From Peiella sedimenti (GTDB lineage: Bacteria; Pseudomonadota; Alphaproteobacteria; Caulobacterales; Caulobacteraceae): 64,000 bases of DNA. The stretch spans positions 621,501-685,500 of the forward strand of contig NZ_JAUKTR010000001.1 in NCBI RefSeq assembly GCF_030504955.1, given 5' to 3'. The notes under the pieces were generated by a model. It was not told the DNA's origin. It worked only from the letters and a program-made list of their open reading frames with translations, and made no database searches. The first letter of the stretch is position 1; each line of letters starts with the position of its first letter. Shown here one piece after another: positions 18,789 to 27,599 of this stretch. Made by a program: the position numbers and the translations under genes.

Positions 18789-19409
18789 ATGACGCCGCGT
18801 GTTCCGTTCCGTCCAGTGCTTGCCGCCGGTCTTGCGATCCTCGCCGCCGGATGCAGCGCCGTTGAGGCCGATCCTAACCGCTTCGAGCGGTGGGGCGAGG
18901 CCGTGGCCAGTATCCGCATCTCCGCTGATGACGCGCCGTCGGCTGACCGACCCGGCGCGCCGCCTCTGATCGCGCCTGATCTTTCCGCGTCGCGCCGCGC
19001 CGGCCTGCGCCAGGCGCTGGCGGTCGAGGTCATAGAGCCGGAACAGCTTTGGGACGCTCGTCTGGGTGACCTGCGCGGCGCCATGGATGTGGCCCAGCCT
19101 GTTCTGCAGCAGGTCTCGAATGTCGCCGAAGCCTCTGGCCGCCCCTTGGCTCCTGACACAGGCGAAGGCGTGCTGATCCAGTTGGGCGCCTATTCCGACG
19201 AGGGGGCTGCACGCGCGGCCTTCGCCGCCGCTGTCGCCCGGGCGGGGGGACGGCTGGCCGACGCTCAACCCGTGCTTCAGCGCACCTCGACCGTCGATGG
19301 CCGCACCCTGGTACGCCTGAAGGCCGGACCGATCCCGGCCGGCGCGGCCGCCTCTGCCTGCCGGGCCGCCGGCGTGACTGACCGGTGGTGCGCCGTGGCG
19401 CGCAGTTAA
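18789..19409 (+). CDS. Lipoprotein with C-terminal SPOR domain
   Basis: The ATG at 18789 is preferred to a GTG nine bases upstream. The product is 206 residues, with a signal sequence ending in a lipobox (LAILAAGC, Cys22), a middle region of no known fold and a C-terminal SPOR-type domain of about 75 residues (VLIQLGAYSDEGAARAAFAAAVARAGGRLAD to the end). SPOR domains bind glycan strands stripped of stem peptides at the division septum. A role in septal peptidoglycan processing is therefore inferred, which fits the following mipZ gene. Confidence 0.8.
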   Translation: MTPRVPFRPVLAAGLAILAAGCSAVEADPNRFERWGEAVASIRISADDAPSADRPGAPPLIAPDLSASRRAGLRQALAVEVIEPEQLWDARLGDLRGAMDVAQPVLQQVSNVAEASGRPLAPDTGEGVLIQLGAYSDEGAARAAFAAAVARAGGRLADAQPVLQRTSTVDGRTLVRLKAGPIPAGAAASACRAAGVTDRWCAVARS

Positions 19410-19515
19410 GCCGCAGCGTTGGGGATCATTTCCCATCCACGTTGACGCCGCGGAGCGTTAAGGCTGACCTCGAAGCTGGCGCAGGATTGAGTCGCGCCGT
19501 TCGGGAGTAGCTCGC

Positions 19516-20334
19516 GTGGCCAAGGTCATCGTCATCGGTAACGAAAAGGGCGGGGCGGGCAAATCCACCATCGCCATCCACTTGGTGACCGCCCTGCTTC
19601 ATGGCGGCAATCGCGTGGGGGTCATCGATCTGGACCTGCGCCAGCGGTCGCTGGGACGTTTTCTGGCCAACCGGCGCGCGTGGCTCGCCGCGAATGCCGT
19701 CAACGCCCCCTGCCCAGACGAGCCGGACCTGGGTATGGACGGCGCCCTGCTGGCCCGTGCGCCTGTCGCTGACCAGCTTGCGGCTTTTCAGAACGCCTTC
19801 GCCGCGGCGAGCGATCTCGATTTCATCGTCATCGACACGCCGGGCGGCGACACCGACCTGTCGCGGGCCGCCCACGCCGAGGCCGATGTGATCGTCACGC
19901 CGATGAACGACAGCTTCGTGGATTTCGACCTGCTGGGGCATGTGGACCCTGTCAGCCTCGAGCTGACGCGGCCCTCCATCTATAGCGAGACCGTTTGGGA
20001 GTCGCGAAAGGCCAAGGCCATGTCGCGTCGGGGTCAGATCGACTGGATCGTGCTCTCCAATCGCCTTGGCGTGGCCGAAGCCCGGAATCGCCGTCGCGTC
20101 GATGACCGCCTGGCCCTGCTGGCGCGCAAGGTGGGCTTTCGCGTGGGTCCGGGGCTTCGCGACCGGGTCATCTACCGCGAGCTGTTCCCGTTCGGCCTGA
20201 CGGTCGCGGATCTCTCGACCGAGATTCGCCCCGTCTCGGTAAGCCTCGCCCATGTGGCGGCGCGGCAGGAGCTGCGCGCCCTGATCCACGCCATCGGTCT
20301 GGAAGAGGCGGCGGGTCTGGCCGCTGCGGCCTGA
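19516..20334 (+). CDS. mipZ: MipZ, ParA-like division-site positioning ATPase
   Basis: The 272-residue protein opens with a deviant Walker A motif, GNEKGGAGKST, followed by VIDLDLRQRSLGRFLANRRAW, which closely resembles MipZ of Caulobacter rather than ParA or MinD. The switch-like VIDTPGGDTDLS segment is also present. MipZ binds ParB at the chromosome origins, forms a bipolar gradient and inhibits FtsZ polymerisation, so that the division ring forms at midcell. The start is a GTG with a GGGAG site upstream. It is found in alphaproteobacteria that lack MinCD, which supports the taxonomic placement. A J-domain gene follows after four bases. Confidence 0.94.
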   Translation: MAKVIVIGNEKGGAGKSTIAIHLVTALLHGGNRVGVIDLDLRQRSLGRFLANRRAWLAANAVNAPCPDEPDLGMDGALLARAPVADQLAAFQNAFAAASDLDFIVIDTPGGDTDLSRAAHAEADVIVTPMNDSFVDFDLLGHVDPVSLELTRPSIYSETVWESRKAKAMSRRGQIDWIVLSNRLGVAEARNRRRVDDRLALLARKVGFRVGPGLRDRVIYRELFPFGLTVADLSTEIRPVSVSLAHVAARQELRALIHAIGLEEAAGLAAAA

Positions 20335-20338
20335 GGCC

Positions 20339-20764
20339 GTGATCATCGTCTGGATCCTGCTGGGCGCCGCCCTGTTCTGGGTGATCGCGCGGACGCTTCG
20401 AAAAGCTCAAACGCGCGGCGGCGATGGCTGGCGCGTAGGGGCGGGGGTTCTGGCCGCCGTCAGCGTCATCGGAGCGGTCACGGCCGCCAGCCGAGGGGGC
20501 TGGTTGTTGGCGGTCTGCCTGGCGGTGATCGGCGTTTCCCTGGCGCTTTCCGCTCGCCGAGGAATGGGCGCAGCTACGCCTGCGCAGCCCGAGGTGATGA
20601 CAGAGCGCGAGGCGCGCTCGACCCTGGGGGTACCGGATGATGCGGGTCCGGACGAGATTGAGACGGCTTACCGTCGCCTCATGCGCCGCGTCCATCCGGA
20701 TCAGGGCGGTGCGGAGGGGCTGGCGGCCCGGCTCAATGCGGCCAGGCAGCGGCTGAAGGGTTAG
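20339..20764 (+). CDS. Membrane J-domain (DnaJ-like) protein
   Basis: The 141-residue protein starts at a GTG four bases after mipZ. It has a first hydrophobic segment at residues 2-16, a second region at about 33-66, and a short C-terminal J-domain (about residues 84-141) with the HPD motif in RRVHPDQGG. Such proteins are membrane-tethered co-chaperones that stimulate DnaK at the membrane surface. The particular client is unknown. The close spacing suggests cotranscription with mipZ, but the link may only be positional. Confidence 0.87.
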   Translation: MIIVWILLGAALFWVIARTLRKAQTRGGDGWRVGAGVLAAVSVIGAVTAASRGGWLLAVCLAVIGVSLALSARRGMGAATPAQPEVMTEREARSTLGVPDDAGPDEIETAYRRLMRRVHPDQGGAEGLAARLNAARQRLKG

Positions 20765-20767
20765 GGA

Positions 20768-22105
20768 TCAGCCTCGACGGGCGATGCAGTCCAGCCGCGC
20801 CTGGGTCATGGCGGCGCAGGCGGCGCGCGCCGCTTCCTGCGTCAGGCCCGTGAAACGCGAGCGATACCAGCCGTTGGCGGTCTGGATGTCGGACTCGGCG
20901 CCGCGGAAGTGGCTCGAGAACCGGCGTGATACCGTGCGGATCCAGCCTTGAGCGTCGCTGCGGCTACGGAAGGCGCCGACCTGCACGATCCAGTCCCCGG
21001 ACGGACGGCTCCGCGTGGGCGGCGGCGCGGCCGGGCGGCGCGCGGGGGCGGGCGGGCTGGTCGCATCGCCCGAGGCGCCGTTCAGAGCGGCGGTCAGGTC
21101 ACGCGCTTCCCCGAGGTTTGCAGTCTCGGTCACGCGCGCATCGGCGGCCAGTGTCACGCCGGCCTCGCCGGTACGAAGCTCGGCGTACTGGATGGGTCCA
21201 GAGGGCAGGCGCGGCGAAAGCGCGGTTTCGAAGAAGGTCTGCGCCACGGGGATCAGCTCGCCGTGCTCGCGGCGGTTCTCCACTTCGAAGCCGGTCTCGA
21301 TCAGCGTCGACATGTGGTCATTGCGCGTGCGGCTGGTGCGGCCGCCCAACACCACTGCGATCAGGCGGCGGTCGCCGCGCACGGCCGACGCCGCGAGGTT
21401 GTAGCCCGAGGCGTTGGTGTAGCCGGTCTTGATGCCGTCCACGCCAGGCATGGAGTGCAACAGGCCATTGGTGTTGCGGTAGGTGCGGCCTTCGAACTCC
21501 CACTCCCGCGTACTGAAATAGCTGTAGTACTGCGGGAAATCCCGCATCATGGCCCGCGAAAGTAGGGCGATGTCGCGCGCGGTGGAGATGTTGCGGCTGT
21601 CAGGCAGGCCATGCGGATTGACGAAGCGGGTCTCGTCCATGCCCAGTTCGCGGGCGCGCAGAGTCATCTGGGCGGTGAAGGCGGCTTCACTGCCGCCGAT
21701 GTGCTCGGCGACGGCCATGGCCATGTCATTGGCAGATTTCACCGCCATCGCTTTCAACGCGTTGTCCAGCGAGATGGTGCGTCCGGCGGGCAGGCCGAGC
21801 TTGGACGGCGGTTGCGAGGCGGCGCGCGGCGAAATCACTACGCGGTCATCAAGGCTGACTCGGCCCTGCTCCAGCGCCTCGAAGGCCATGTACATGGTCA
21901 TGACCTTGGTGATGGAAGCCGGATAGCGGCTGGCGTCGGCGCGCCGCGAGAACAGCACCTCGCCTGTCCGAGCGTCCACGACGATGGCGGCGTAGCGGGC
22001 GTCGTCCGCGGGGTCGGCCGTCGCGGGCGCCAGCCCTCCGGCGCTAAGCGTCGCGAGCAGGGCGGCGGTCAGGAACAGGGCGGGGCGTCGGGTGGAACGG
22101 ATCAT
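20768..22105 (-). CDS. D-alanyl-D-alanine carboxypeptidase (PBP5-like) with SPOR domain
   Basis: From the ATG at 22105 the protein is 445 residues. A signal peptide (about 1-30) is followed by a serine DD-peptidase domain with SITK (Ser64 to Lys67), an SAN motif (VKSANDMAM) and KTG (DGIKTGYTNASG). A Pro/Ala-rich linker leads to a SPOR domain at the C-terminus (WIVQVGAFRSRSDAQGWIRTVS). The enzyme removes the terminal D-Ala of pentapeptides in the periplasm. The SPOR domain probably directs it to the septum. An upstream in-frame GTG/ATG extension of 13 codons has no signal-peptide character and was not used. Confidence 0.94.
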   Translation of the reverse strand: MIRSTRRPALFLTAALLATLSAGGLAPATADPADDARYAAIVVDARTGEVLFSRRADASRYPASITKVMTMYMAFEALEQGRVSLDDRVVISPRAASQPPSKLGLPAGRTISLDNALKAMAVKSANDMAMAVAEHIGGSEAAFTAQMTLRARELGMDETRFVNPHGLPDSRNISTARDIALLSRAMMRDFPQYYSYFSTREWEFEGRTYRNTNGLLHSMPGVDGIKTGYTNASGYNLAASAVRGDRRLIAVVLGGRTSRTRNDHMSTLIETGFEVENRREHGELIPVAQTFFETALSPRLPSGPIQYAELRTGEAGVTLAADARVTETANLGEARDLTAALNGASGDATSPPAPARRPAAPPPTRSRPSGDWIVQVGAFRSRSDAQGWIRTVSRRFSSHFRGAESDIQTANGWYRSRFTGLTQEAARAACAAMTQARLDCIARRG

Positions 22106-22221
22106 GACGACGTCCGGACGGATAAGCGGCGGCGGAAAGACCATACCATGCCATCACGGCCTTGCCCGTAGGTAAACAGGGCGTTGCGTCGCGGTCCAGA
22201 GGTCGTCTCGTGGAACGAATG

Positions 22222-22234
22222 TTGCGCTGCAGCA
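22222..22234. promoter_or_regulatory. Candidate PhaR-like operator upstream of the phasin gene
   Basis: An interrupted inverted repeat TGC-N6-GCA sits eight bases before the -35 box of the phasin promoter. PhaR repressors of alphaproteobacteria are known to bind TGC-rich inverted repeats near phasin genes. The match is only suggestive. Confidence 0.3.
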
Positions 22235-22241
22235 TTTTCCC

Positions 22242-22270
22242 TTGACGCGAGTTCGCATATGCGAGATAAC
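22242..22270 (+). promoter_or_regulatory. Promoter of the phasin gene with palindromic spacer
   Basis: A -35 box TTGACG (22242-22247) and a -10 box GATAAC (22265-22270) are separated by exactly 17 bases. The spacer contains a perfect 12-base palindrome, TCGCATATGCGA (22253-22264), just where a repressor could block polymerase. The phasin ATG lies 88 bases after the -10 box. Confidence 0.6.
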
Positions 22271-22358
22271 ACCGCTCGCCAGGGGGCTGCCAAAGCCCCC
22301 TCGATCCCATTTGAGCGTGGCGCTCCCCCGCCGCTGAACCCTTAGAAGGAGACCAGCA

Positions 22359-22850
22359 ATGGCCACCGAAACCAAGACCGAAGCCAAGATCGAAAACAAG
22401 ACCGCCGAGACCGTGAAGGCCGCGGCCGACACCGCCCGCAAGACCGCCGAAAAGGCTCAGGCCGCCAGCGTGAACGCCTTCCGCGACGGCATGGACCGCT
22501 CGCTGAACGCCATGGGCGAACTGACCGCCGCCTCCAAGCGCAACCTGGAAGCCGCCGTTGAGTCCGCTACGGCCGCCACCCGCGGCTTCGAAGCCCTGAA
22601 CACCGAGGCGCTGGCCTGGGGCAAGAAGAGCTGGGAAGACGGCGTGAACACCGCCCAAGCGCTGGCTTCGGCCCGTTCGGTGCAGGAAGTGGTCGAGCTG
22701 CAGACGGCCTGGGCCAAGTCGGCCTCGGAAGCCTACATGGCCGAGCTGAACCGCATGACCGAGATCATGACCGCCTCGGTCAAGGACACCTTCCGTCCGA
22801 TCAACGAGCGCATGACCGCCACGGTCGAGCGCTTCCAGGCCGCCCGCTAA
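22359..22850 (+). CDS. Phasin family protein
   Basis: The 163-residue protein is almost wholly helical and rich in Ala, Glu and Lys. A Lys-rich N-terminal tail is followed by the phasin-like region (MGELTAASKRNLEAAVESATAATRGFEALNTEALAWGKKSWEDG and onward). Phasins coat polyhydroxyalkanoate granules and control their size and number; some alphaproteobacterial members have other roles. A strong AAGGAGA ribosome site, a good promoter and a strong terminator indicate a monocistronic, highly expressed gene. No PHA synthase or depolymerase gene is in the window. Confidence 0.93.
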   Translation: MATETKTEAKIENKTAETVKAAADTARKTAEKAQAASVNAFRDGMDRSLNAMGELTAASKRNLEAAVESATAATRGFEALNTEALAWGKKSWEDGVNTAQALASARSVQEVVELQTAWAKSASEAYMAELNRMTEIMTASVKDTFRPINERMTATVERFQAAR

Positions 22851-22876
22851 GCTCTAGCGCCGCCTGAAACGATGAG

Positions 22877-22907
22877 AGGCCCCGGGGGCGACCCCGGGGC
22901 CTTTTTT
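22877..22907 (+). terminator. Rho-independent terminator of the phasin gene
   Basis: An 11-base-pair GC-rich stem (22877-22887 with 22892-22902) with a four-base loop runs into six T residues (22902-22907). It starts 27 bases after the phasin stop. Confidence 0.93.
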
Positions 22908-23026
22908 GTGCGCCATACCCACAGGCCGGCTGCGGCTTCAAGCCGCTTGGGCTTTTCAGAAGGGGCGATCAGCCTATCTAATGGTCCTAGGCGGTCATCC
23001 TGACCGCTCTGAGTCTGAAGGACGGA

Positions 23027-23356
23027 ATGGCCAGACCACCCGGCAGGACAGAGAGCCCAGGCGGCGCGGCGGGCGTGATCACCGAGGTCAAACCCAAGGT
23101 CGCCAAGCCCTCCATGTACCGCGTCCTGCTGTTGAACGACGATTTCACCCCGATGGAGTTCGTCGTTTATGTGCTTGAACGCCTGTTCAACAAATCGCGT
23201 GAGGAAGCTACGCGGGTGATGCTGCACGTGCATCAGAACGGCGTGGGCCTGTGTGGCGTCTACACCTACGAGGTCGCCGAGACGAAGGTGGCCCAGGTTA
23301 TGGAGCTGGCGCGGCGGCATCAGCACCCCCTTCAGTGCACAATGGAAAAGGACTAG
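23027..23356 (+). CDS. clpS: ATP-dependent Clp protease adaptor ClpS
   Basis: The 109-residue protein has a flexible N-terminal tail of about 28 residues and the ClpS core: [24 protein letters not shown], followed by MLHVHQNG and the C-terminal strand region. The conserved Asn-Asp-Asp and Met that line the N-degron pocket are present. ClpS binds substrates with bulky N-terminal residues and hands them to ClpA. It lies seven bases upstream of clpA, the usual arrangement, so the adaptor and the unfoldase are made together. Confidence 0.97.
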   Translation: MARPPGRTESPGGAAGVITEVKPKVAKPSMYRVLLLNDDFTPMEFVVYVLERLFNKSREEATRVMLHVHQNGVGLCGVYTYEVAETKVAQVMELARRHQHPLQCTMEKD

Positions 23357-23363
23357 TCGCACT

Positions 23364-25676
23364 TTGCCCGCCTTCTCGAAGAATCTGGAAGAGACCCTGG
23401 CCCGGGCCATGGACCACGCCAACGAGCGGGGCCATGAGTACGCGACGCTGGAGCATCTTCTCCTCGGCCTGACCGAGGACCCCGACGCGGTCGAGGTGCT
23501 GAAAGCCTGCGCCGTTGATATCCAGCGCCTGCAGGGTGACCTGGAGCGGCACCTGGATGTGGAGCTGGCTGGGCTGGTCAACATCGACGGCGACGGCCCC
23601 AAGCTGACCATCGGTTATCAGCGGGTGGTGCATCGCGCCCTGCTGGGCGTGCAGTCGTCCGGCCGCGACGAGGTGACGGGCGCCAACCTGCTGGTGGCCC
23701 TGTTCAAGGAGCCCGAGAGCCACGCGGTCTACCTGCTGGAGCAGCAGGACATGACCCGCTACGACGCCATCAACTTCCTCGCCCACGGCATCGCCAAGGC
23801 GCCGGGCCTGTCCCAGCCCAAGCCGGTGCGCGGTTCGGGCGCCGAAGGACAGGGCGAGGGCGAACCCGCTGCCAAGACGGGCGCCGAGGCGCTGGCCGCC
23901 TATTGCATCGACCTGAATGAGAAGTCGCGCCAGGGCCGCATCGACCCGCTGATCGGCCGCCACGCCGAGGTGGAGCGGGCGATCCAGATCCTGTGCCGGC
24001 GCACCAAGAACAACCCGCTCCTCGTGGGCGACCCCGGTGTGGGCAAGACCGCCATCGCCGAGGGCCTGGCGCTGAAGATCGTGCGCGACGAGGTGCCCGA
24101 GGTGCTGAAGGGCGCGACCCTCTATGCGCTCGACATGGGCGCCCTGCTGGCCGGCACCCGCTACCGCGGCGACTTCGAGGAGCGCCTGAAGCAGGTGGTC
24201 AAGGAGCTGGAGGCGCACGAGGACGCCATCCTGTTCATTGACGAGATCCACACGGTGATCGGCGCCGGCGCCACCTCGGGCGGGGCCATGGACGCCTCGA
24301 ACCTGCTCAAGCCCGCCCTGGCGTCGGGCACGCTTCGCTGTATGGGTTCAACGACTTACAAGGAATACCGTCAGCACTTTGAGAAGGACCGGGCGCTGGT
24401 CCGGCGCTTCCAGAAGATCGACGTGGTCGAGCCGTCGCCGGACGACACCATCCGCATCCTGCGGGGCCTCAAGGCCTACTACGAGGAGTTCCACGGCATC
24501 CGCTACACCGAGGGCGCCATCAAGGCGGCGGTGGAGCTGTCGGCCCGCTACATGAGCGACCGCAAGCTGCCGGACAAGGCGATTGACGTGATCGACGAGG
24601 CGGGCGCGGGCCAGCGCCTGCTGCCGGAATCCAAGCGCAAGAAGGTCATCGGCCAGAAGGAAGTCGAGGCCGTCGTCGCCAAGATGGCGCGCATCCCGCC
24701 CAAGTCCGTCTCGCGCTCCGACACCGAGTCGCTGAAGAATCTGGAGACCGACCTCAGGCGCGTGGTCTTCGGTCAGGACGACGCCATCGCCCAGCTGGCC
24801 ACCGCCATGAAGCTGTCGCGCGCCGGCCTGCGGGATCCGCAGAAGCCCATCGGCTCCTATCTGTTCAGCGGCCCCACCGGCGTCGGCAAGACCGAGGTGG
24901 CCCGCCAGCTGGCCGCCACCATGGGCATCGAGCTGCACCGCTTCGACATGAGCGAATACATGGAGCGGCACACGGTCAGCCGCCTGATCGGCGCGCCTCC
25001 GGGCTATGTGGGCCATGACCAGGGCGGCCTGCTGACCGACGCCGTCGACCAGACGCCCCACGCTGTGGTCCTGCTGGACGAGATCGAAAAGGCCCATCCG
25101 GACGTCTTCAACATCCTTTTGCAGGTGATGGATCACGGCGTGCTGACCGACGCGGTCGGCAAGAAGGTCGATTTCCGCAACACGGTCCTGATCATGACCA
25201 CCAACGCCGGCGCGGCCGACAACGCGCGCCAGTCCATCGGCTTCGGTCGCGGCAAGGTGGAGGGCGAGGACGAAAAGGCCATCGAGCGCCTGTTCACGCC
25301 CGAGTTCAGGAACCGCCTCGACGCCGTTGTGGCCTTCCGCTCGCTGGGCGCCGACACCATTCGCATGGTGGTGGAGAAGTTCGTGCTGCAGCTGGAGGCC
25401 CAGCTGGCCGACCGCGATGTGACCATCCATCTGGGGGCCGACGCCGCCGAATGGCTGGGCGAGCGGGGTTTTGACGAGCGCTTCGGGGCCCGGCCTCTGG
25501 CGCGCGTCATCCAGGAGGAGATCAAGAAGCCTCTGGCTGACGAGATCCTGTTCGGACGACTGGTGCGAGGCGGCCTGGTCAAGATCAGTCTCAAGGACGG
25601 CAAGATCGCTTTCGATATTGAAGGGCGACCCGAAAAGCCCGCTCGGGGCCGTAAGGGCGAGCCGGTCGAGGCCTAG
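23364..25676 (+). CDS. clpA: ATP-dependent Clp protease ATP-binding subunit ClpA
   Basis: The protein is 770 residues from a TTG start codon at 23364, giving (M)[35 protein letters not shown], which matches the beginning of known ClpA proteins. An AAGGA site lies 11 bases upstream. Domains in order are the double Clp-N repeat, AAA+ module 1 ([13 protein letters not shown] and [13 protein letters not shown]) and AAA+ module 2 ([13 protein letters not shown]), with an IGF loop (RQSIGFGRG) that docks on ClpP, and the D2-small domain. ClpA unfolds proteins and feeds them into ClpP. The frame extends upstream into clpS without a credible start. Confidence 0.95.
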   Translation: MPAFSKNLEETLARAMDHANERGHEYATLEHLLLGLTEDPDAVEVLKACAVDIQRLQGDLERHLDVELAGLVNIDGDGPKLTIGYQRVVHRALLGVQSSGRDEVTGANLLVALFKEPESHAVYLLEQQDMTRYDAINFLAHGIAKAPGLSQPKPVRGSGAEGQGEGEPAAKTGAEALAAYCIDLNEKSRQGRIDPLIGRHAEVERAIQILCRRTKNNPLLVGDPGVGKTAIAEGLALKIVRDEVPEVLKGATLYALDMGALLAGTRYRGDFEERLKQVVKELEAHEDAILFIDEIHTVIGAGATSGGAMDASNLLKPALASGTLRCMGSTTYKEYRQHFEKDRALVRRFQKIDVVEPSPDDTIRILRGLKAYYEEFHGIRYTEGAIKAAVELSARYMSDRKLPDKAIDVIDEAGAGQRLLPESKRKKVIGQKEVEAVVAKMARIPPKSVSRSDTESLKNLETDLRRVVFGQDDAIAQLATAMKLSRAGLRDPQKPIGSYLFSGPTGVGKTEVARQLAATMGIELHRFDMSEYMERHTVSRLIGAPPGYVGHDQGGLLTDAVDQTPHAVVLLDEIEKAHPDVFNILLQVMDHGVLTDAVGKKVDFRNTVLIMTTNAGAADNARQSIGFGRGKVEGEDEKAIERLFTPEFRNRLDAVVAFRSLGADTIRMVVEKFVLQLEAQLADRDVTIHLGADAAEWLGERGFDERFGARPLARVIQEEIKKPLADEILFGRLVRGGLVKISLKDGKIAFDIEGRPEKPARGRKGEPVEA

Positions 25677-26098
25677 GCCGCCAGATACGCTTCTGGGTCG
25701 CTGCGCCCCGAGAGCATGGCGGCCACATAGGCGTTGCGCTCGCGCCAGACCACGTCCAGGTCCCAGACGCAGACGAACTCGTCCGGGCCGGCCGGCCTCC
25801 ATCCGTCGTCCAGGTCGCGCCAGACCAGGATCGGCAGTTCGTTTTCGCGCGCCCAGCGGCCCAGGACGACATAATCGGCGCCATCGCCCTGGTGGCGGAT
25901 AAGGAAACCGAGGCCCGGGTCGCCAGGCCTCAAGGCGCGGGGCAGGGCGTCCAGCGCCATGGTCAGGCCGGGTTCAAAGCGCGTGGCTTCGAACGGCTGG
26001 TCCGGCAGGTGAATGCGCCAAAGCTTCAGGCGGTACGGAGCGTGCGTCAGAACGCCGTCGAAAGCCGTGGGACGCGGTGCGAAGGGCTTGAAGGTCAT
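25673..26098 (-). CDS. Conserved hypothetical protein, 141 residues
   Basis: I do not recognise the family. From the ATG at 26098 the soluble protein is rich in aromatic and acidic residues (for example LKLWRIHLPDQPFEATRF, ILVWRDLDDGWRPAGPDEFVCVWDLDVVWRERNAYVAAML). It has no signal peptide or membrane segment and no cysteine cluster. The ATG overlaps the stop of the SnoaL-like gene by four bases, so it is the third gene of the HIT operon. Its stop codon overlaps the clpA stop on the other strand in a shared CTAG. Confidence 0.75.
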   Translation of the reverse strand: MTFKPFAPRPTAFDGVLTHAPYRLKLWRIHLPDQPFEATRFEPGLTMALDALPRALRPGDPGLGFLIRHQGDGADYVVLGRWARENELPILVWRDLDDGWRPAGPDEFVCVWDLDVVWRERNAYVAAMLSGRSDPEAYLAA

Positions 26099-26544
26099 GC
26101 GACCGGTCTCCGATTGAGAAGGTCCGCCAGGATGTCCGCGCCCACGCCCAGCTGCTGCAGCCGCGCCAGTTCGTCGAACAGGCACCACTGCTCCGCGATG
26201 CGGCCGTCGGCGACGCGGTAGATCGACATCTCGCGCACCTCGATGCGCGCGCCGGTGGGCGCCAGGCCCCAGAAGGCCCCCTGGTGCGTACCGGTGGAGG
26301 TGTAGCGGACCGCGACCCGGTCGCCATCGACCAGCACGTCGTCGACCCGCTCGAACCAGTCGGGAAAGGCGGTGCGGATGCGCTTCACCCCATAGACGAC
26401 ACCGTCGAGGCCCCGGCGTTCGGGCGTCTCGGAGCTGGGCGGCCAGTGGGCCAGGAAGTCCTCGGCATAGACGCGTGGGATTCGGTCCAGGTCGCCGGTG
26501 TTCCAGATGTCGTGGACCGCCAGGGCCAGCTCGCGCGGGGTCAA
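26095..26544 (-). CDS. SnoaL-like / NTF2-fold protein
   Basis: The 149-residue protein has the features of the SnoaL-like polyketide cyclase or ester cyclase group within the NTF2-like superfamily: VHDIWNTGDLDRIPRVYAEDFLAH, GVKRIRTAFPDWFERVDDVLVDGDRVAVRYTSTGTHQGAFWGLAPTGARIEV and MSIYRVADGRIAEQWCLFD. These folds form a cone-shaped pocket and serve many roles, so the substrate is unknown. The start overlaps the HIT gene stop by four bases and its stop overlaps the next start in the same way, which shows translational coupling of all three genes. Confidence 0.88.
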   Translation of the reverse strand: MTPRELALAVHDIWNTGDLDRIPRVYAEDFLAHWPPSSETPERRGLDGVVYGVKRIRTAFPDWFERVDDVLVDGDRVAVRYTSTGTHQGAFWGLAPTGARIEVREMSIYRVADGRIAEQWCLFDELARLQQLGVGADILADLLNRRPVA

Positions 26545-26972
26545 AGGGCGGCCCGAATCTTGGCGGCGACGGCCTGCAGCTGATCGGCGGGTGCCATGCC
26601 GCCGCCGTGGCGGGCCAGGGCCTCGCCCTCGCGGCGCGGGATCAGGTGGAAGTGCAGGTGAAAGACGGTCTGCCCGGCGGGCGCGCCGTTGAACTGGGTC
26701 AGAAGAAGGCCGTCGGGGTCGAGGGCGGCGGTCATGGCCCTGGCCATGCGCTGGACCGTGGCGGTCAGTTCACTGAGCGCCTGGGGCTCCACGTCGAGCA
26801 GGTTGCGGGCTTTCGACGCCTTGTGGATCACCAGCACGTGGCCCTCGGCCTGGGGAAAGGCGTCCATGATCGCCAGGGTGACGTCGTCTTCGAACACCTT
26901 CACCGACGGAAGTTCACCCCGCACGATGCGGGCGAAGACATTGTCGTCGTCATAGGCGCCGGTCAGGCTCAT
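26541..26972 (-). CDS. HIT family nucleotide hydrolase
   Basis: The 143-residue protein has FARIVRGELPSVKVFEDD near the N-terminus and the histidine triad TVFHLHFHLIPR (about residues 107-118). These are marks of the HIT superfamily, Hint branch, which hydrolyse nucleoside phosphoramidates and related adenylated compounds. It is the first gene of a three-gene minus-strand operon with the SnoaL-like and the unknown gene, each overlapping by four bases. The divergent DUF4287 gene starts only 36 bases away, so the promoters overlap. Confidence 0.95.
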   Translation of the reverse strand: MSLTGAYDDDNVFARIVRGELPSVKVFEDDVTLAIMDAFPQAEGHVLVIHKASKARNLLDVEPQALSELTATVQRMARAMTAALDPDGLLLTQFNGAPAGQTVFHLHFHLIPRREGEALARHGGGMAPADQLQAVAAKIRAAL

Positions 26973-27008
26973 GGATATCCTCCGAGGCTGAAACGGGGAT
27001 ATTGGACC

Positions 27009-27599
27009 ATGACCGACGCGCCGGACAAAGCCGCAGCCGTCATGACCGAGCGGCAGAAGAAGTGGTTCGCCACCGTCCAGGCCAACTTCGAGACCCAGAG
27101 CGGGCGGTCGCTGGCCGATTGGCTTGAGATCATGAAGGCCTGTCCAGAGACGACGTCAGGCAAACGGAACGCCTGGCTGCGGACGCAGTATGGCCTGGGC
27201 GCGAACCATGCGGCGTATGTTCTGTCGCAGATGCCTGGCGCGGCCAGCTGGGACGATCCCGAGGCGCTGAAGGCGGCGCTGTGGAAGGATGCGGACTCGC
27301 TGACCCTGCATGACGCGGTGATCGCGGCAGCGTCGGGTCTGGAGGGACTGGTGGTCGCCGAGCGCAAGAGTTTCACCAGCCTGTCAAAGGACGTGCAGTT
27401 CGCGGCCATGCGGCCGTTGAAGGGCGGCAAGGCGCTGTTGGGTCTGAAGCTGGAGCCCGAGGCTTCGCCCCGCCTGACGGCGCCTTCGCGGCGGGAAGCC
27501 TGGTCCGAACGGCTGAGCGCGGTGGTGGAGCTGTCTGATCCGTCAGAGGTCGACGCGGAAATCGCCGATCTCCTGCGGCGGGCCTACGCACGCGGCTGA
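27009..27599 (+). CDS. DUF4287 / DUF5655 domain protein
   Basis: From the ATG at 27009 the protein is 196 residues. The N-terminal half (MTERQKKWFATVQANFETQSGRSLADWLEIMKACP, then GLGANHAAYVLSQM) is the DUF4287 pattern; the second half, with TSLSKDVQFAAMRPLKGGKALLGLKL, is like DUF5655. The function is unknown; the family is widespread in soil bacteria and actinobacteria and is predicted to be cytosolic. Its last 16 bases overlap the 3' end of the convergent FemAB-like gene. Confidence 0.87.
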   Translation: MTDAPDKAAAVMTERQKKWFATVQANFETQSGRSLADWLEIMKACPETTSGKRNAWLRTQYGLGANHAAYVLSQMPGAASWDDPEALKAALWKDADSLTLHDAVIAAASGLEGLVVAERKSFTSLSKDVQFAAMRPLKGGKALLGLKLEPEASPRLTAPSRREAWSERLSAVVELSDPSEVDAEIADLLRRAYARG

